From positions 62,001-126,000 of the forward strand of contig JAWXAN010000048.1 in assembly GCA_034439475.1 (NCBI GenBank): 64,000 bases of DNA. The letters run 5' to 3'. Shown piece after piece: positions 18,109-26,843 of this stretch. A program made the position numbers and the translations under genes. The DNA comes from Candidatus Zixiibacteriota bacterium. Its GTDB lineage: Bacteria > Zixibacteria > MSB-5A5 > GN15 > FEB-12. The notes under the pieces are model-generated. The model was not told where the DNA came from and did no database searches. It worked only from the letters and a program-made list of their open reading frames with translations. How positions within the stretch are numbered: the stretch's first letter is position 1; each line of letters opens with the position of its first letter.

Positions 18109-18193
18109 TTCCAGTCGTCGTTTGCGAATATCGATATCAGCCGGAACAATAACCCGCCAAATTTTTCTGGGAATATCTTTCAGCTTGGTCTCC

Positions 18194-19744
18194 TCACAAG
18201 ATGAGTGTCAGGCCCGTCATCTCTTCCGGTTTTGATATTCCTAAAATATCAAGCACGGTCGGAGCGATATCAGCGAGGATGCCGCCATCGCGAAGTTTAA
18301 CTGTTCCGTTATTTCTCCCTCGAACTTGATTAAAGGGGTCATAGAAGATACAGGGGACAAGCGATGTTGTGTGGGCAGTCCACGGAGTCTGAGTTTCCGG
18401 ATCAATCATCATCTCGGCGTTGCCATGATCGGCGGTAATTATTGCCACTCCTCGTTTTGCTTTGACCGCCTCAAGAAGCCGCGAAAGCCCGCGATCCACT
18501 GCTTCCACGGCGAGCTTTGTCGCCTCAAAAACTCCGGTATGCCCGACCATATCGGCATTGGCGTAGTTGATGAGAATAAAATCATAGTCAGACGAATGTA
18601 TTTTTTCGATAACAGCGTCGGTAAGCTCCACCGATGACATTTCGGGTTTGAGGTCATAGGTGGCAACCTTGGGCGAGGGAGCTAAGACTCGGTCTTCGCC
18701 TGTATTTGGACGTTCCACCCCGCCGTTGAAAAAGAAAGTGACATGGGGATATTTTTCCGTTTCGGCGGCCCGAAGCTGTTTGAGTCCGGCAGAAGAGAGA
18801 ACTTCGCCGAGAAGATGAGAATGCGCCTGCGGGGGAAAGGCAACACGGGCGGCAGTCATGGCTTCATCGTAGTTGGTCATCGTCACCAAATCTATATGCG
18901 GTATTTTTTGATAGTCGAAGCCGGGAATATCATAACCAAGAAACATTTTGCTCAGTTGCCGACCTCGGTCGGAGCGAAAATTAAAAAATATGACCGTGTC
19001 GCCATCTTTTATGCGAGTATCTATTTCAGAACCATGGTCAACAACGAATGGAATTATGAATTCATCGGTCACACCCGCTTTGTATGAAGCTTTGATTCCG
19101 GCCACAGGATCGGCCACTTTTGTGCCTTCACCGAAAACACTCGCGCGGTATTGGCGGCTGGTGCGTTCCCAGCGTTTATCCCGATCCATCCCATAGTAAC
19201 GTCCTCCGACTGTCGCAACTTTGCCGAGTCCGAATTCTTTGAATTTCTGCAGAACTTTACTCATATACCGCTCACCGGCATGCGGAAGGGTATCACGCCC
19301 GTCCATTAGGGCATGCAGGTAAAGTTGTTCGACGCCTTTGCCTTTAGCCAACTCCACAAGAGCAAAGAGATGGTTGAGCGAAGAATGGACCTGACCGTCG
19401 GAGACAAGCCCTATAAGATGCACACTTTTTTCGGCCTTGACTGATTTATCTATGGCAGAGACAATAACGGGGTTATCAAAGAAATCGCCGTCAGCGATTG
19501 ATTTATCGATACGGGTAATATCCTGATAAATGACTCGCCCCGCGCCGAGATTGAGATGGCCGACCTCGCTATTTCCCATTTGACCATCGGGTAATCCCAC
19601 CGCCAGACCGGAGCCGTCCAGCTTAGTAAACGGGCAACTCTCGATTAAGGTATCGTAGGTGGGTTTATTTGCGGCGGCTATGGCATTATCCGGCCGTGGC
19701 TCGCCAAGACCGAAACCATCCATGATACAGAGGAGGACAAGCAC
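18194..19744 (-). CDS. gpmI: 2,3-bisphosphoglycerate-independent phosphoglycerate mutase
   Basis: Glycolytic/gluconeogenic enzyme interconverting 3- and 2-phosphoglycerate through a phosphoserine and two Mn ions. Visible: the N-terminal metal motif CIMDGFG near 6-12, the catalytic serine in GQMGNSEVGHLNLGAGR near 55-71, MDGRDTLPH near 148, and the C-terminal metal ligands NYANADMVGHTG and IITADHGNAEMM. The 516-residue length is typical. The start is GTG, four bases after the purM stop. Confidence 0.97.
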   Translation of the reverse strand: MLVLLCIMDGFGLGEPRPDNAIAAANKPTYDTLIESCPFTKLDGSGLAVGLPDGQMGNSEVGHLNLGAGRVIYQDITRIDKSIADGDFFDNPVIVSAIDKSVKAEKSVHLIGLVSDGQVHSSLNHLFALVELAKGKGVEQLYLHALMDGRDTLPHAGERYMSKVLQKFKEFGLGKVATVGGRYYGMDRDKRWERTSRQYRASVFGEGTKVADPVAGIKASYKAGVTDEFIIPFVVDHGSEIDTRIKDGDTVIFFNFRSDRGRQLSKMFLGYDIPGFDYQKIPHIDLVTMTNYDEAMTAARVAFPPQAHSHLLGEVLSSAGLKQLRAAETEKYPHVTFFFNGGVERPNTGEDRVLAPSPKVATYDLKPEMSSVELTDAVIEKIHSSDYDFILINYANADMVGHTGVFEATKLAVEAVDRGLSRLLEAVKAKRGVAIITADHGNAEMMIDPETQTPWTAHTTSLVPCIFYDPFNQVRGRNNGTVKLRDGGILADIAPTVLDILGISKPEEMTGLTLIL

Positions 19745-19747
19745 TCG

Positions 19748-20794
19748 TTAGACCAATTCCACTCGGCCATCGCCGGGCTGAATTTCTCCTATGACATAGG
19801 CTGTCTCGCCCATATCGGCAAGCGCCTTCATGACACTCTCTTTTTGTGATGCCGGGAGAACAATAATATATCCGATGCCCATATTGAAAGCGGAATAGCT
19901 ATCCTCCAATTCCAGTTCTCCCAATTCGATTATATAATTGAACAGAGGTAGAATTGGCCAGCTTCCTTTTTGAATTTTAGCGGAAAGCCCATCGGGTATG
20001 ATTCGACTCAGGTTGCCGGGAATCCCTCCGCCGGTGATATGGGCCATGCCGTGAATATCAAATTTCGAGAGCAAAGGATGAATGAGCGGAGCATAGCAGC
20101 GATGGACTTTCAACAGCGCATCACTCACCGTTGACTGCAACTGCAGGACAAAATCATCGGGCTTGTGTCCCGCGATATCGAAAAGGACTTTCCGGGCAAG
20201 TGTGTAACCGTTAGTGTGCAGACCGTTAGAGGCCAGACCAATGCAGATGTCGCCGGCTACTATGGTTGAACCATTGATAATTTCTTCCTGATCTACCATC
20301 CCGACAATGAATCCGGCCAGATCATATTCTCCGCTCTGGTAAAAATCAGGCATCTCGGCTGTTTCTCCACCCAAAAGGGCCGTTCCGGAATTGAGACATC
20401 CGCGGCTCATGCCTGAGACTATTTCCGCGATTATGGCGGGAGAGACTTTTCCGGTGGCGATATAATCCAGAAAAAAAAGCGGCTTTGCGCCATGTACCAA
20501 AATATCATTGACACAGTGGTTGACCAAATCTTCGCCGACAGTATCATGCCGTCCGGTCATGAAGGCCACTTTGAGTTTTGTGCCGACTCCGTCAGCCGAT
20601 GAAATCAATACGGGATTTTTAAGACCACCGAGATCGGGTTTGAAAAAACCACCAAAAGAACCGATTTCAGAGAGGACATTTTTGTTAAACGTCCGGCTTG
20701 CAAGGCTCTTTATCTTTTCGACCGCGGATTCGCCAGCTTTGATATCGACACCGGATTCGGTATAACTTGTTTTTGGTTTTGGATTGCTTGCCAT
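19748..20794 (-). CDS. purM: Phosphoribosylformylglycinamidine cyclo-ligase PurM
   Basis: Fifth step of purine synthesis: ATP-dependent closure of FGAM to AIR. It has SYTESGVDIKAGESAVEKIK at 9-28, the glycine-rich ATP site SADGVGTKLKVAF near 66, VNHCVNDILVHGAKPLFFLDY near 90, GGETAEMPDFY near 142 and GMAHITGGGIPGN near 250. 348 residues is normal. No ribosome-binding site precedes the ATG; a promoter at the right distance suggests a leaderless transcript (see the promoter at 20801). It is the first gene of the run purM-gpmI-lnt and beyond. Confidence 0.97.
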   Translation of the reverse strand: MASNPKPKTSYTESGVDIKAGESAVEKIKSLASRTFNKNVLSEIGSFGGFFKPDLGGLKNPVLISSADGVGTKLKVAFMTGRHDTVGEDLVNHCVNDILVHGAKPLFFLDYIATGKVSPAIIAEIVSGMSRGCLNSGTALLGGETAEMPDFYQSGEYDLAGFIVGMVDQEEIINGSTIVAGDICIGLASNGLHTNGYTLARKVLFDIAGHKPDDFVLQLQSTVSDALLKVHRCYAPLIHPLLSKFDIHGMAHITGGGIPGNLSRIIPDGLSAKIQKGSWPILPLFNYIIELGELELEDSYSAFNMGIGYIIVLPASQKESVMKALADMGETAYVIGEIQPGDGRVELV

Positions 20795-20800
20795 GAATTA

Positions 20801-20829
20801 AAGGTATCGTCTTGAGAAAGCCAAGTCAA
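20801..20829 (-). promoter_or_regulatory. Promoter of purM, predicted leaderless
   Basis: Minus-strand TTGACT (20829-20824), 17 bases, TACCTT (20806-20801), six bases, then the purM ATG at 20794. A start seven bases after the -10 box falls on the A of the ATG. The -10 is weak alone, but the same geometry recurs at pth, gatC and rarA. Confidence 0.55.
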
Positions 20830-20899
20830 CATGCTCTTGGATGTTAGCGAGTCGAATCACTGCATTGAGTAGGAAATCGAAATGTATTCGGGGTGATAA

Positions 20900-21361
20900 C
20901 TACGGATTTTTATGATTTTCGTCCTGCGTCTTTTCCGGGGGATTCAGGATTTCTTCGGGAATATTAAGCGCGGGAGTCATGATCCCGAGATATCTCTGAT
21001 ACCATTTCCATTTTTTCTTTTCTTCTTTGAGGAATTGCTTGACTATCCGCTCACGGCGGTAGGCTACAGCATCCTGGGCTTCGATTTTAAGTATGAGAAT
21101 CTCAATTGAAGGTCTTTTTTCGAGGGCCGACCTGAGTGTGTCGTAATCTTTGAAATTAAAAATAGTCTGAACAATCGGCTCGAAGAATACCATTGCCTGC
21201 GAAGAGATATAATTGAGCGGTTTGACCGACTCGAGAAAGAGTATAGCCGGAACAGACATGCCGCGCTTGATAACCTGTGCCGCGAGTTTTTCGAGCATAG
21301 CATCTTCATCGGCCGGCAAAATCGGTCCAGAAGCTGGCAGTTCACTTCCGAAAAGGCTCAT
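20900..21361 (-). CDS. Conserved-looking hypothetical protein, 153 residues
   Basis: I do not recognise a family. No signal peptide or clear membrane span; residues 24-110 look alpha/beta (LEKLAAQVIKRGMSVPAILFLES..., ...PIVQTIFNFKDYDTLRSALEKRPSIEILILKIE), followed by a charged helix (RRERIVKQFLKEEKKKWKWYQ) and a Pro/Glu-rich tail. The ATG overlaps the stop of the next upstream gene by four bases, so it is co-expressed with the small membrane protein at 21358, and a shared membrane-associated role is possible. Hypothetical, but operon structure supports a real gene. Confidence 0.7.
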   Translation of the reverse strand: MSLFGSELPASGPILPADEDAMLEKLAAQVIKRGMSVPAILFLESVKPLNYISSQAMVFFEPIVQTIFNFKDYDTLRSALEKRPSIEILILKIEAQDAVAYRRERIVKQFLKEEKKKWKWYQRYLGIMTPALNIPEEILNPPEKTQDENHKNP

Positions 21362-21879
21362 GACAGTCGTTCCGGCGCGGGGCTGCTTTTTATTGTGTCC
21401 AGCGAGGGTTTTGGCTCTTCGGATACACGAGCGGCAACAAATGAGACGACTTGTTCTTTGTTGTTGTCAAACATGAGATACAAGCCGCGGAAATTCTCCA
21501 TCCGAGACGGAGCTACAAAGGGAGAAAGCAAAATGCCGTTTTTGTCAGGATAATAACTTCGATAGAGCGACCATTCTTTGGCAGTCATTTGGGTTGTGGT
21601 CTTGACTATAATTCTCTTGTCACTCAAACGATAAATAGTAGGAAAATAGAATTTTGCCAATGAGGCCGTCATTACAATGAGACTGAGCGCGGCAAACGCC
21701 GCAGAGTGGCTGCCGTAATAGACGATAATCGGAGTTGAGATGATAAGGAGGGTGACACCGAGCGACACGAGGGGTTTTCGCTTCACCGGATGTGTGCGCC
21801 ATGTTAATGTTGCTCCTTCGTCTTCATCAATGGGCAAATTAAACGAATCGAATTTATCTTTCGGTTTGTTGACATCCAT
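21358..21879 (-). CDS. Small membrane protein, possibly bPH-like
   Basis: 173 residues. A hydrophilic N-terminus is followed by two closely spaced membrane segments (VSLGVTLLIISTPIIVYYG and AFAALSLIVMTASLAKFYF, about 35-75), then YRLSDKRIIVKTTTQMTAKEW, which resembles the Y-x-L-T-x-x-R-I-I strand of bacterial PH-like domains. That resemblance is the only hint of function. A ribosomal-protein/cell-envelope operon context gives no further clue. Confidence 0.68.
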   Translation of the reverse strand: MDVNKPKDKFDSFNLPIDEDEGATLTWRTHPVKRKPLVSLGVTLLIISTPIIVYYGSHSAAFAALSLIVMTASLAKFYFPTIYRLSDKRIIVKTTTQMTAKEWSLYRSYYPDKNGILLSPFVAPSRMENFRGLYLMFDNNKEQVVSFVAARVSEEPKPSLDTIKSSPAPERLS

Positions 21880-21889
21880 AGGGCAAACC

Positions 21890-22096
21890 CTATCGCTGAT
21901 CCATCGTACGGTAGCGCTCTTTTTTGACTTTTTCCATCATTTCAAGCAATTCCTTCGGCTTAAAGAGTTTTCTTTCTATAAGCAAACGGACAAGAGCTTC
22001 CTGAGCGAGGTTATTGGATAAGGCGAGTTCTTCGTACGATATATTGCGTTCTTTGCCGTCGATCACCATTTTCAGGGCAATTTTCTTGTCTTCCAT
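21890..22096 (-). CDS. Small hypothetical protein, 68 residues
   Basis: The frame is open from 22141, but the start at 22096 is preferred because GAGAGG lies six bases ahead of that ATG. The product (MEDKKIALKMVIDGKERNIS...) is a short beta hairpin followed by charged helices rich in Glu, Lys and Leu (ALVRLLIERKLFKPKELLEMMEK). No family recognised. It sits between the LpoA-like gene and the 21358 membrane protein on the same strand, 10 bases before the latter. Confidence 0.6.
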   Translation of the reverse strand: MEDKKIALKMVIDGKERNISYEELALSNNLAQEALVRLLIERKLFKPKELLEMMEKVKKERYRTMDQR

Positions 22097-22202
22097 CTGT
22101 AGCCTCTCGTTGGGTAAGCGTTTTTTTTGACTATTGTCCACTCAGCCATTACCTGTGAACGGTCACGCAAGCAAAAATCTCATGAAAACAAGTCTCAATG
22201 AA

Positions 22203-23984
22203 CTATTCCTGCTCGCCGTTCTTGGATTGGGAAACAACGGGTATGGCTTTTTTCTCCCGCACTTGATAGAATGGGACATTGCTGTTTTCACGATACTTGT
22301 TGAGGGTCAGCCTGCCGGATGCGCCAGTGTAGTCCTGCATTTTGGCCAGTTGAAAGGTGAGCGTCCCACGGGTTGTGCTTCCGTTGTGCCAAAGATGAGC
22401 GAGCATCGCGACTGCGTCGTATCCGAGCGCGGCGAGCCGTTCCGGCTTTTTGCCATAGCGGGCATCGTACTGTGTGGCAAATTTTCTGTAGGCATCCGAT
22501 TGAAGTGCAGGAATAAGAGTCGATGGGAAGATGGCATTTTGGGTCACATCATCGCCAAGGGCGAGAATGCTTTCGTCTCCCCAGGCATCCGAGCCGAGAT
22601 ATTTCCCCCGGAGATTATAGAAACTTATCTGTGATAAGAGCAGACGCAGTTGAGTTGGGTTGCCGGGCAGGTAAATACAATCGACATCAGCCGGGACGCC
22701 ATCGGCTTCAAGGGTATCGCCGCGCTCATTGATAAAGTGGGCTGACTCCGCGCTTCCTCCGCGAAGGGCATCTTTTACACTGCGGATATGCGGTCCAAAG
22801 TCTTTATCCCGTAAGTGGTAATATTGCTCGGCCAGAACTTTTCCGCCAAGCTCTTCAAAACGGGCTTTGAAAGCAGCCGCCATTTTTTGGTACTCAGATT
22901 CTGTAGACGTGAGAATTACAGCTGTTCTCGCGTTGAAGTTGGAATAGGCATGGTCAGCGGTGAGCATCGCCTGTACATCGAGGCTTGTGGACAGTTGAAA
23001 AATTGAACCTGATAAGCTGGTCAGTCCTCCGCCGCTTGCGGCTGGGGCAATGAGAGGAAGGGTGTCGTTGGCCAGCAGTGCGGCAGCAACTGCGCATTCG
23101 GCGGTTGTCAGCGGCCCGACGATGGCATCGGTCGCAGAAGGTATCAGTACTTTGATAACCCGTCCGGCATCTATAGGATCACCCTTGCTGTCATACTGCG
23201 TGAGCTTAATTGTGATGTCTGATTCAGCCTGCGCGAGTTCGGCGGCCACGACTGCCCCGCTATAGATTTCTTCGGCAAATGACTGCAATTCGCCGGAAAA
23301 GGGAAGAACCACCGCAATATCCAAAACAGATTCGTTCTCTGAGGGCGTGTCAGTTCGTAGTGAGACATTGTCCGATTGACCGCATTCGGACGTCAACCGC
23401 TTGATGAGCGGAGCCTCGTCGCGACTCGCAGTCATTATCTCACCAAGTTCACTCCATAGCGCGCATTGTGCAGACCTTGGAAGGTCGGCGATTTCTGAAA
23501 CAGCGAAGCCTGCTCCATCATCCCAGCCTGTGTGCAAGGATGCCAATGCGAGCCGACTCAGGGATGTGTCCTGACTGGACGCAAATGCTTTGAGATAATT
23601 ATCGAGCGCAGATTCACGGCGGCCCGATTGGAAATCACAGTTTGCGAGGAAAAAATAGGCATGTCCGACAGTAGCCGAGTTCTTAAAGCGTGAGATAAAA
23701 TCCTGAAAGCCCGTTGCGGCATCGGTCAAATTGCCGCCATGATAGAGGGCTTTGCCGCGATTGAACATGAAAAGGTCTGTGTTTTTTGATTTGGGATATT
23801 TCGTCAGCAATTGAGAAAAGATCTGAGTTGCCTCAGACCAACGCTCTTCGTGGCACAACCGCTTGGCCTTAGTATAGAGCGCGACAACTTCGTCTTTGTC
23901 ATCAAGCGTCTCTCCTAACACCTGCAATGCAGGCAGGAGGGCGAGAAAAAACGCAGCCGAGAAAACGGTTGCTAATCGGCGCAT
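22203..23984 (-). CDS. Periplasmic LpoA-like protein: TPR region plus type-1 periplasmic-binding fold
   Basis: 593 residues with a signal peptide (RRLATVFSAAFFLALLPALQVLG), an N-terminal TPR/SPOR-like helical region (LCHEERWSEATQIFSQLLTKYPKSKNTDLFMFNRGKALYH...) and then, from about 220, a Leu/Ile/Val-binding-protein-like domain (DIAVVLPFSGELQSFAEEIYSGAVVAAELAQ; later GPLTTAECAVAAALLANDTLPLIAPAAS). This TPR + periplasmic-binding order matches LpoA-type activators of penicillin-binding proteins, but no lipobox Cys is visible, so it may be soluble. An ABC-transporter binding protein is the alternative; no permease is nearby. Confidence 0.72.
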   Translation of the reverse strand: MRRLATVFSAAFFLALLPALQVLGETLDDKDEVVALYTKAKRLCHEERWSEATQIFSQLLTKYPKSKNTDLFMFNRGKALYHGGNLTDAATGFQDFISRFKNSATVGHAYFFLANCDFQSGRRESALDNYLKAFASSQDTSLSRLALASLHTGWDDGAGFAVSEIADLPRSAQCALWSELGEIMTASRDEAPLIKRLTSECGQSDNVSLRTDTPSENESVLDIAVVLPFSGELQSFAEEIYSGAVVAAELAQAESDITIKLTQYDSKGDPIDAGRVIKVLIPSATDAIVGPLTTAECAVAAALLANDTLPLIAPAASGGGLTSLSGSIFQLSTSLDVQAMLTADHAYSNFNARTAVILTSTESEYQKMAAAFKARFEELGGKVLAEQYYHLRDKDFGPHIRSVKDALRGGSAESAHFINERGDTLEADGVPADVDCIYLPGNPTQLRLLLSQISFYNLRGKYLGSDAWGDESILALGDDVTQNAIFPSTLIPALQSDAYRKFATQYDARYGKKPERLAALGYDAVAMLAHLWHNGSTTRGTLTFQLAKMQDYTGASGRLTLNKYRENSNVPFYQVREKKAIPVVSQSKNGEQE

Positions 23985-24479
23985 TTAGAGTGAGAATTTG
24001 CCGAAATCTTCCGGACCCATATTTTCAAGTCTCTTGCGGAGCGACTCTCTGTCGGTCGGCAGACTATTTGGATCGGGAGAGGAGTCCGGTTTGGATTGGA
24101 ATAATTCTTCGTTAACAAATATAGCAGCGCCAGTCTTGAGCGCCAGAGCTATTGAATCTGAAGGGCGGGCATCGATTTTTTGGGAACTGCCATTTGAAGC
24201 CAGGTGAATAACTGCGTAAAAGGTCTGTTCGCGGAGTTCAGTTATCTCGATGCGCTCAATACGCGCGCCCAGACTCTCTATCATGTGTTTCATGAGGTCA
24301 TGGGTCAGAGGTCTCTTGGAACCGACGCCGGAGAGTTCCATAGCGATAGCCCAAGCCTCGGCATGGCCAATCCAGATCGGCAGTACTTTATCCAGACTGG
24401 TTGGTGAGAGGATCACAACCGGAGTATTGGTTGTGATGTCCAACGCCAGACCCTCAAGTTTAACCTCAATCATATTCAT
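23985..24479 (-). CDS. Bifunctional nuclease domain (DUF151) protein
   Basis: 164 residues with the DUF151/BFN signature: VVILSPTSLDKVLPIWIGHAEAWAIAMELSG near 22-52, RPLTHDLMKHMIESLGARIERIEI near 55-78, and RPSDSIALALKTGAAIFVNEELF near 105. Members have been reported as nucleases in plants and mycobacteria, but the physiological role in most bacteria is unknown. The C-terminus carries an acidic/charged tail (SLRKRLENMGPEDFGKFSL), resembling UVR-like additions seen in some members. It abuts the LpoA-like gene and follows rplI by three bases. Confidence 0.88.
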   Translation of the reverse strand: MNMIEVKLEGLALDITTNTPVVILSPTSLDKVLPIWIGHAEAWAIAMELSGVGSKRPLTHDLMKHMIESLGARIERIEITELREQTFYAVIHLASNGSSQKIDARPSDSIALALKTGAAIFVNEELFQSKPDSSPDPNSLPTDRESLRKRLENMGPEDFGKFSL

Positions 24480-24482
24480 TAA

Positions 24483-24929
24483 CTAACTTCTTTTGATAAC
24501 CCAGAGTTTCAAATTGGCCGTAACCTCTTTTTCAATCTTTATCGGTATGGTGAAGACTCCGAGCGTTTTTATAGGCTCTTCGAGTTCAATCGAGCGCTTA
24601 TCGACAGTGACGCCTTCCTTTTCCAAAAGAGAGGCAATATCGGCAGATGTCACAGAACCAAAAAGTTTTTCTTCTTCACCGACATTGACATCGACAGTCA
24701 ACGAAAGTTTCTCGATGCGTGTCTTGATGATCTCGGCAGATTTGCGGCGTTTCTTAGTGCGAATTTCCTTCTGCTTTTTAATTTCATCAATTGCTTTCAC
24801 ATTCGAACGACTGGCCGGGATAGCCAGATTTCGCGGGATAAGGAAGTTGCGGCCATAGCCGTCACGAACTTCAACTGTTTGTCCTGCCTGACCGAGGTCC
24901 TGCAAGTCTTCGCGGAGAATAACTTTCAC
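24483..24929 (-). CDS. rplI: 50S ribosomal protein L9
   Basis: 148 residues beginning MKVILREDLQDLGQAGQTVEVRDGYGRNFLIPRNLAIPA, the classic N-terminal domain of L9 that binds 23S rRNA, followed by the long central helix (IKKQKEIRTKKRRKSAEIIKTRIEKL) and the C-terminal domain. The GTG start has GAGG seven bases upstream. It sits downstream of DUF2232, rpsR and rpsF in the standard order. Confidence 0.97.
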   Translation of the reverse strand: MKVILREDLQDLGQAGQTVEVRDGYGRNFLIPRNLAIPASRSNVKAIDEIKKQKEIRTKKRRKSAEIIKTRIEKLSLTVDVNVGEEEKLFGSVTSADIASLLEKEGVTVDKRSIELEEPIKTLGVFTIPIKIEKEVTANLKLWVIKRS

Positions 24930-24965
24930 TACTATTCCTCTTTCCTATACTATATACAATTAAAC

Positions 24966-26009
24966 TTATTCTTTCAAGCCAGTGTTTGTAGTAATTCGCC
25001 CCCGCCAATCGGCAAAACTGTCAATCAGGCCGACCAGCGAAGCCATCAGGAAACCGATTAGGCCACTAAAAAACATCATAACGTAAAACCCAAATTTCAA
25101 ATACCATGCAAAACGGAACATTCTCATGAAGAATTCGGTCAAGGCCAATCCTGCAACACTGTAAAAGACAGCCAGGATCGCCAGGAGATTATCGGCTGCG
25201 GTCACCAAAGGTTCGCCTGCCAGCAAACGAACAGAAATGGCAATTATAAGGAGAGGCATGACCCAAAAAGGAACTCGGACAAAAGTAATTGATTGGGGGA
25301 CTGAACGTTCGGTCGCCGCTCGGGGAGCACGCATTAAAAAAAGGAAGAACCCAAGACTGTACTGGGCAACCGCGCTCAGTACTGTGGTAGCTGGAAGAAG
25401 CCGAATCCCTATTGATGAGATACTTTGCATTTGTTTGACCATACCGTTTGCGGCGTCCATCGTGTACCCCGAAGTGAGTAACCCTGCCTTAATATCGAGT
25501 ATCATTCCTTCCGACATCCCCTTCATTGCCTCTGTCAGTTTTGTCCATTGGGGCGCAAGCCAGACCAGACTGCAGAGTGCGACAATCACCAGCCCACCAA
25601 TGTACGTTCCGGTACGAGTCCAACCTGCGGCATACAGCCGACCAGCTACGACCCCGGCAATCACAATCATACCGCTTGCGGCAAGGGCCGAAATCATTCC
25701 TTCCTGCCCGACAACGATGGCGCTTAGAGCCACCGATAACGCTCCCACAGAAAGAACCCAAAGCAAGCGATTGTCCCAGACTATGAGCGGTATGCCATAG
25801 AACAAATATGTGCCGATGACATATGCCGCGCTCTGCCCAAAAAAAACCAAGCCGATCTCAGTGGAATTGTTAAAGAGCAGGAATCGCACCAGAGGATACA
25901 GAACCAAAGCAATCAGGATTGGCCAGTGGCTGACGCGACTAACAACTTCTCCAGATTCCATTTGCTCTGTTGGACTGGTTAGTTCATCAACGGAACGATT
26001 CACTGGCAA
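24966..26009 (-). CDS. DUF2232 (YybS-like) polytopic membrane protein
   Basis: 347 residues with about eight hydrophobic segments (e.g. [82 protein letters not shown]). The late aromatic segment around 'MPLLIIAIS' and the place between rpsR and rplI identify the DUF2232/YybS family, whose function is not known. It overlaps rpsR by 23 bases. Confidence 0.8.
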   Translation of the reverse strand: MPVNRSVDELTSPTEQMESGEVVSRVSHWPILIALVLYPLVRFLLFNNSTEIGLVFFGQSAAYVIGTYLFYGIPLIVWDNRLLWVLSVGALSVALSAIVVGQEGMISALAASGMIVIAGVVAGRLYAAGWTRTGTYIGGLVIVALCSLVWLAPQWTKLTEAMKGMSEGMILDIKAGLLTSGYTMDAANGMVKQMQSISSIGIRLLPATTVLSAVAQYSLGFFLFLMRAPRAATERSVPQSITFVRVPFWVMPLLIIAISVRLLAGEPLVTAADNLLAILAVFYSVAGLALTEFFMRMFRFAWYLKFGFYVMMFFSGLIGFLMASLVGLIDSFADWRGRITTNTGLKE

Positions 26010-26223
26010 AAGCCAAAAAGGCCATATGCCGGCCGCGCTTGATTGCTTCTGTTAGAGTGCGCTGGTGCAGGGCACAATTTCCGTTGATTCGACGCGGGAC
26101 TATTTTCCCACGGTCAGTTGTGAACCGACGGAGCAAGCGCTCGTCTTTAAAATCCACATATTCAATTTTGTTTTCGCAGAAGCGGCAGACTTTTCTACGT
26201 CTTTTGTCGCCAAAATCAGCCAT
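25987..26223 (-). CDS. rpsR: 30S ribosomal protein S18
   Basis: 78 residues with [35 protein letters not shown], the S18 core, and [23 protein letters not shown] CxxC near 13-16 together with GNCALH suggests the zinc-binding (C+) form of S18. AAGGA lies seven bases ahead of the ATG. It partners S6, encoded just upstream. Confidence 0.97.
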   Translation of the reverse strand: MADFGDKRRRKVCRFCENKIEYVDFKDERLLRRFTTDRGKIVPRRINGNCALHQRTLTEAIKRGRHMAFLAFASESFR

Positions 26224-26309
26224 GTTATTTTTCCTTCTTCAATTCTTATCTCAAATCCGTTACCAAAGCCAGCTGGAAAGTTTACTAATCCAGCGGCCTC
26301 ATCGTCTGA

Positions 26310-26792
26310 CTATCGGTCGTCCCGGTTTCTTGGGCCGCGACGATCATCGTCTCTATCATATCGCCCGCGTCCACCGCCGCCGCCATATCCGCCGCGATCA
26401 TGCGACGATTCACGGTGGAATTGACCGGAGCGATGAGGCTCGGCCCGCTCCTGAGCTTCAAGAGCCGATGCAAAAGCAATCTGCTGCTCTTTGACCTTCT
26501 CTGGGTCTCCCGTGAAAAGGATAGTCAGATGACGCATATAGGAATCGTCAAGTTTGTAATGCCGTTCAATTAGCGGCAGTACCGATGTCGGAGCTTGAAA
26601 GACCAAACTTGTGTAATAGCCTTGTGACAGCTTATTAATTTGGAATGACAGCCGTCGGCTCCCGATTCGGTCTTCAATAACAACCTTACCACCATTACCA
26701 GTTATTATTCCTATAATGGCTTTGATTTGCCGGTCGATGGTTGTGTCATCGGTTTGGGGATTGAGAATAAAGGTAGTCTCGTACAGTCGCAC
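26310..26792 (-). CDS. rpsF: 30S ribosomal protein S6 with Gly/Arg/Asp-rich C-terminal tail
   Basis: The first 100 or so residues are a normal S6 (RLYETTFILNPQ, then GGKVVIEDRIGSRRLSFQINKLSQGYYTSLVFQ, then RHLTILF). From about 112 the chain continues for nearly 50 residues rich in Arg, Gly and Asp (QERAEPHRSGQFHRESSHDR, then YGGGGGRGRYDRDDDRRG), taking the length to 160 where S6 is usually 95-135. Such tails resemble RGG boxes of RNA-binding proteins. The GTG start has GGAGG seven bases upstream. S6 and S18 bind as a pair to the 30S platform; no ssb gene lies between them here, only 86 bases holding an imperfect hairpin (GCCGCTGGA...TCCAGCTGGC). Confidence 0.95.
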   Translation of the reverse strand: MRLYETTFILNPQTDDTTIDRQIKAIIGIITGNGGKVVIEDRIGSRRLSFQINKLSQGYYTSLVFQAPTSVLPLIERHYKLDDSYMRHLTILFTGDPEKVKEQQIAFASALEAQERAEPHRSGQFHRESSHDRGGYGGGGGRGRYDRDDDRRGPRNRDDR

Positions 26793-26843
26793 TAAGAATC
26801 CTCCCTACGGACGTTGGTTTACTTCAAACGGCCCAGCCGTGGA

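Noticed and set aside
22134-22634. Plus-strand frame with a repeated GCASVV motif
   Set aside because: It lies antisense to the 3' part of the LpoA-like gene; the repeat is short and has no independent start signal or family likeness.
26224-26309. S6:S18 autoregulatory RNA element between rpsF and rpsR
   Set aside because: There is an imperfect hairpin, but the known element sits in the rpsF leader and I could not match its conserved bulge.
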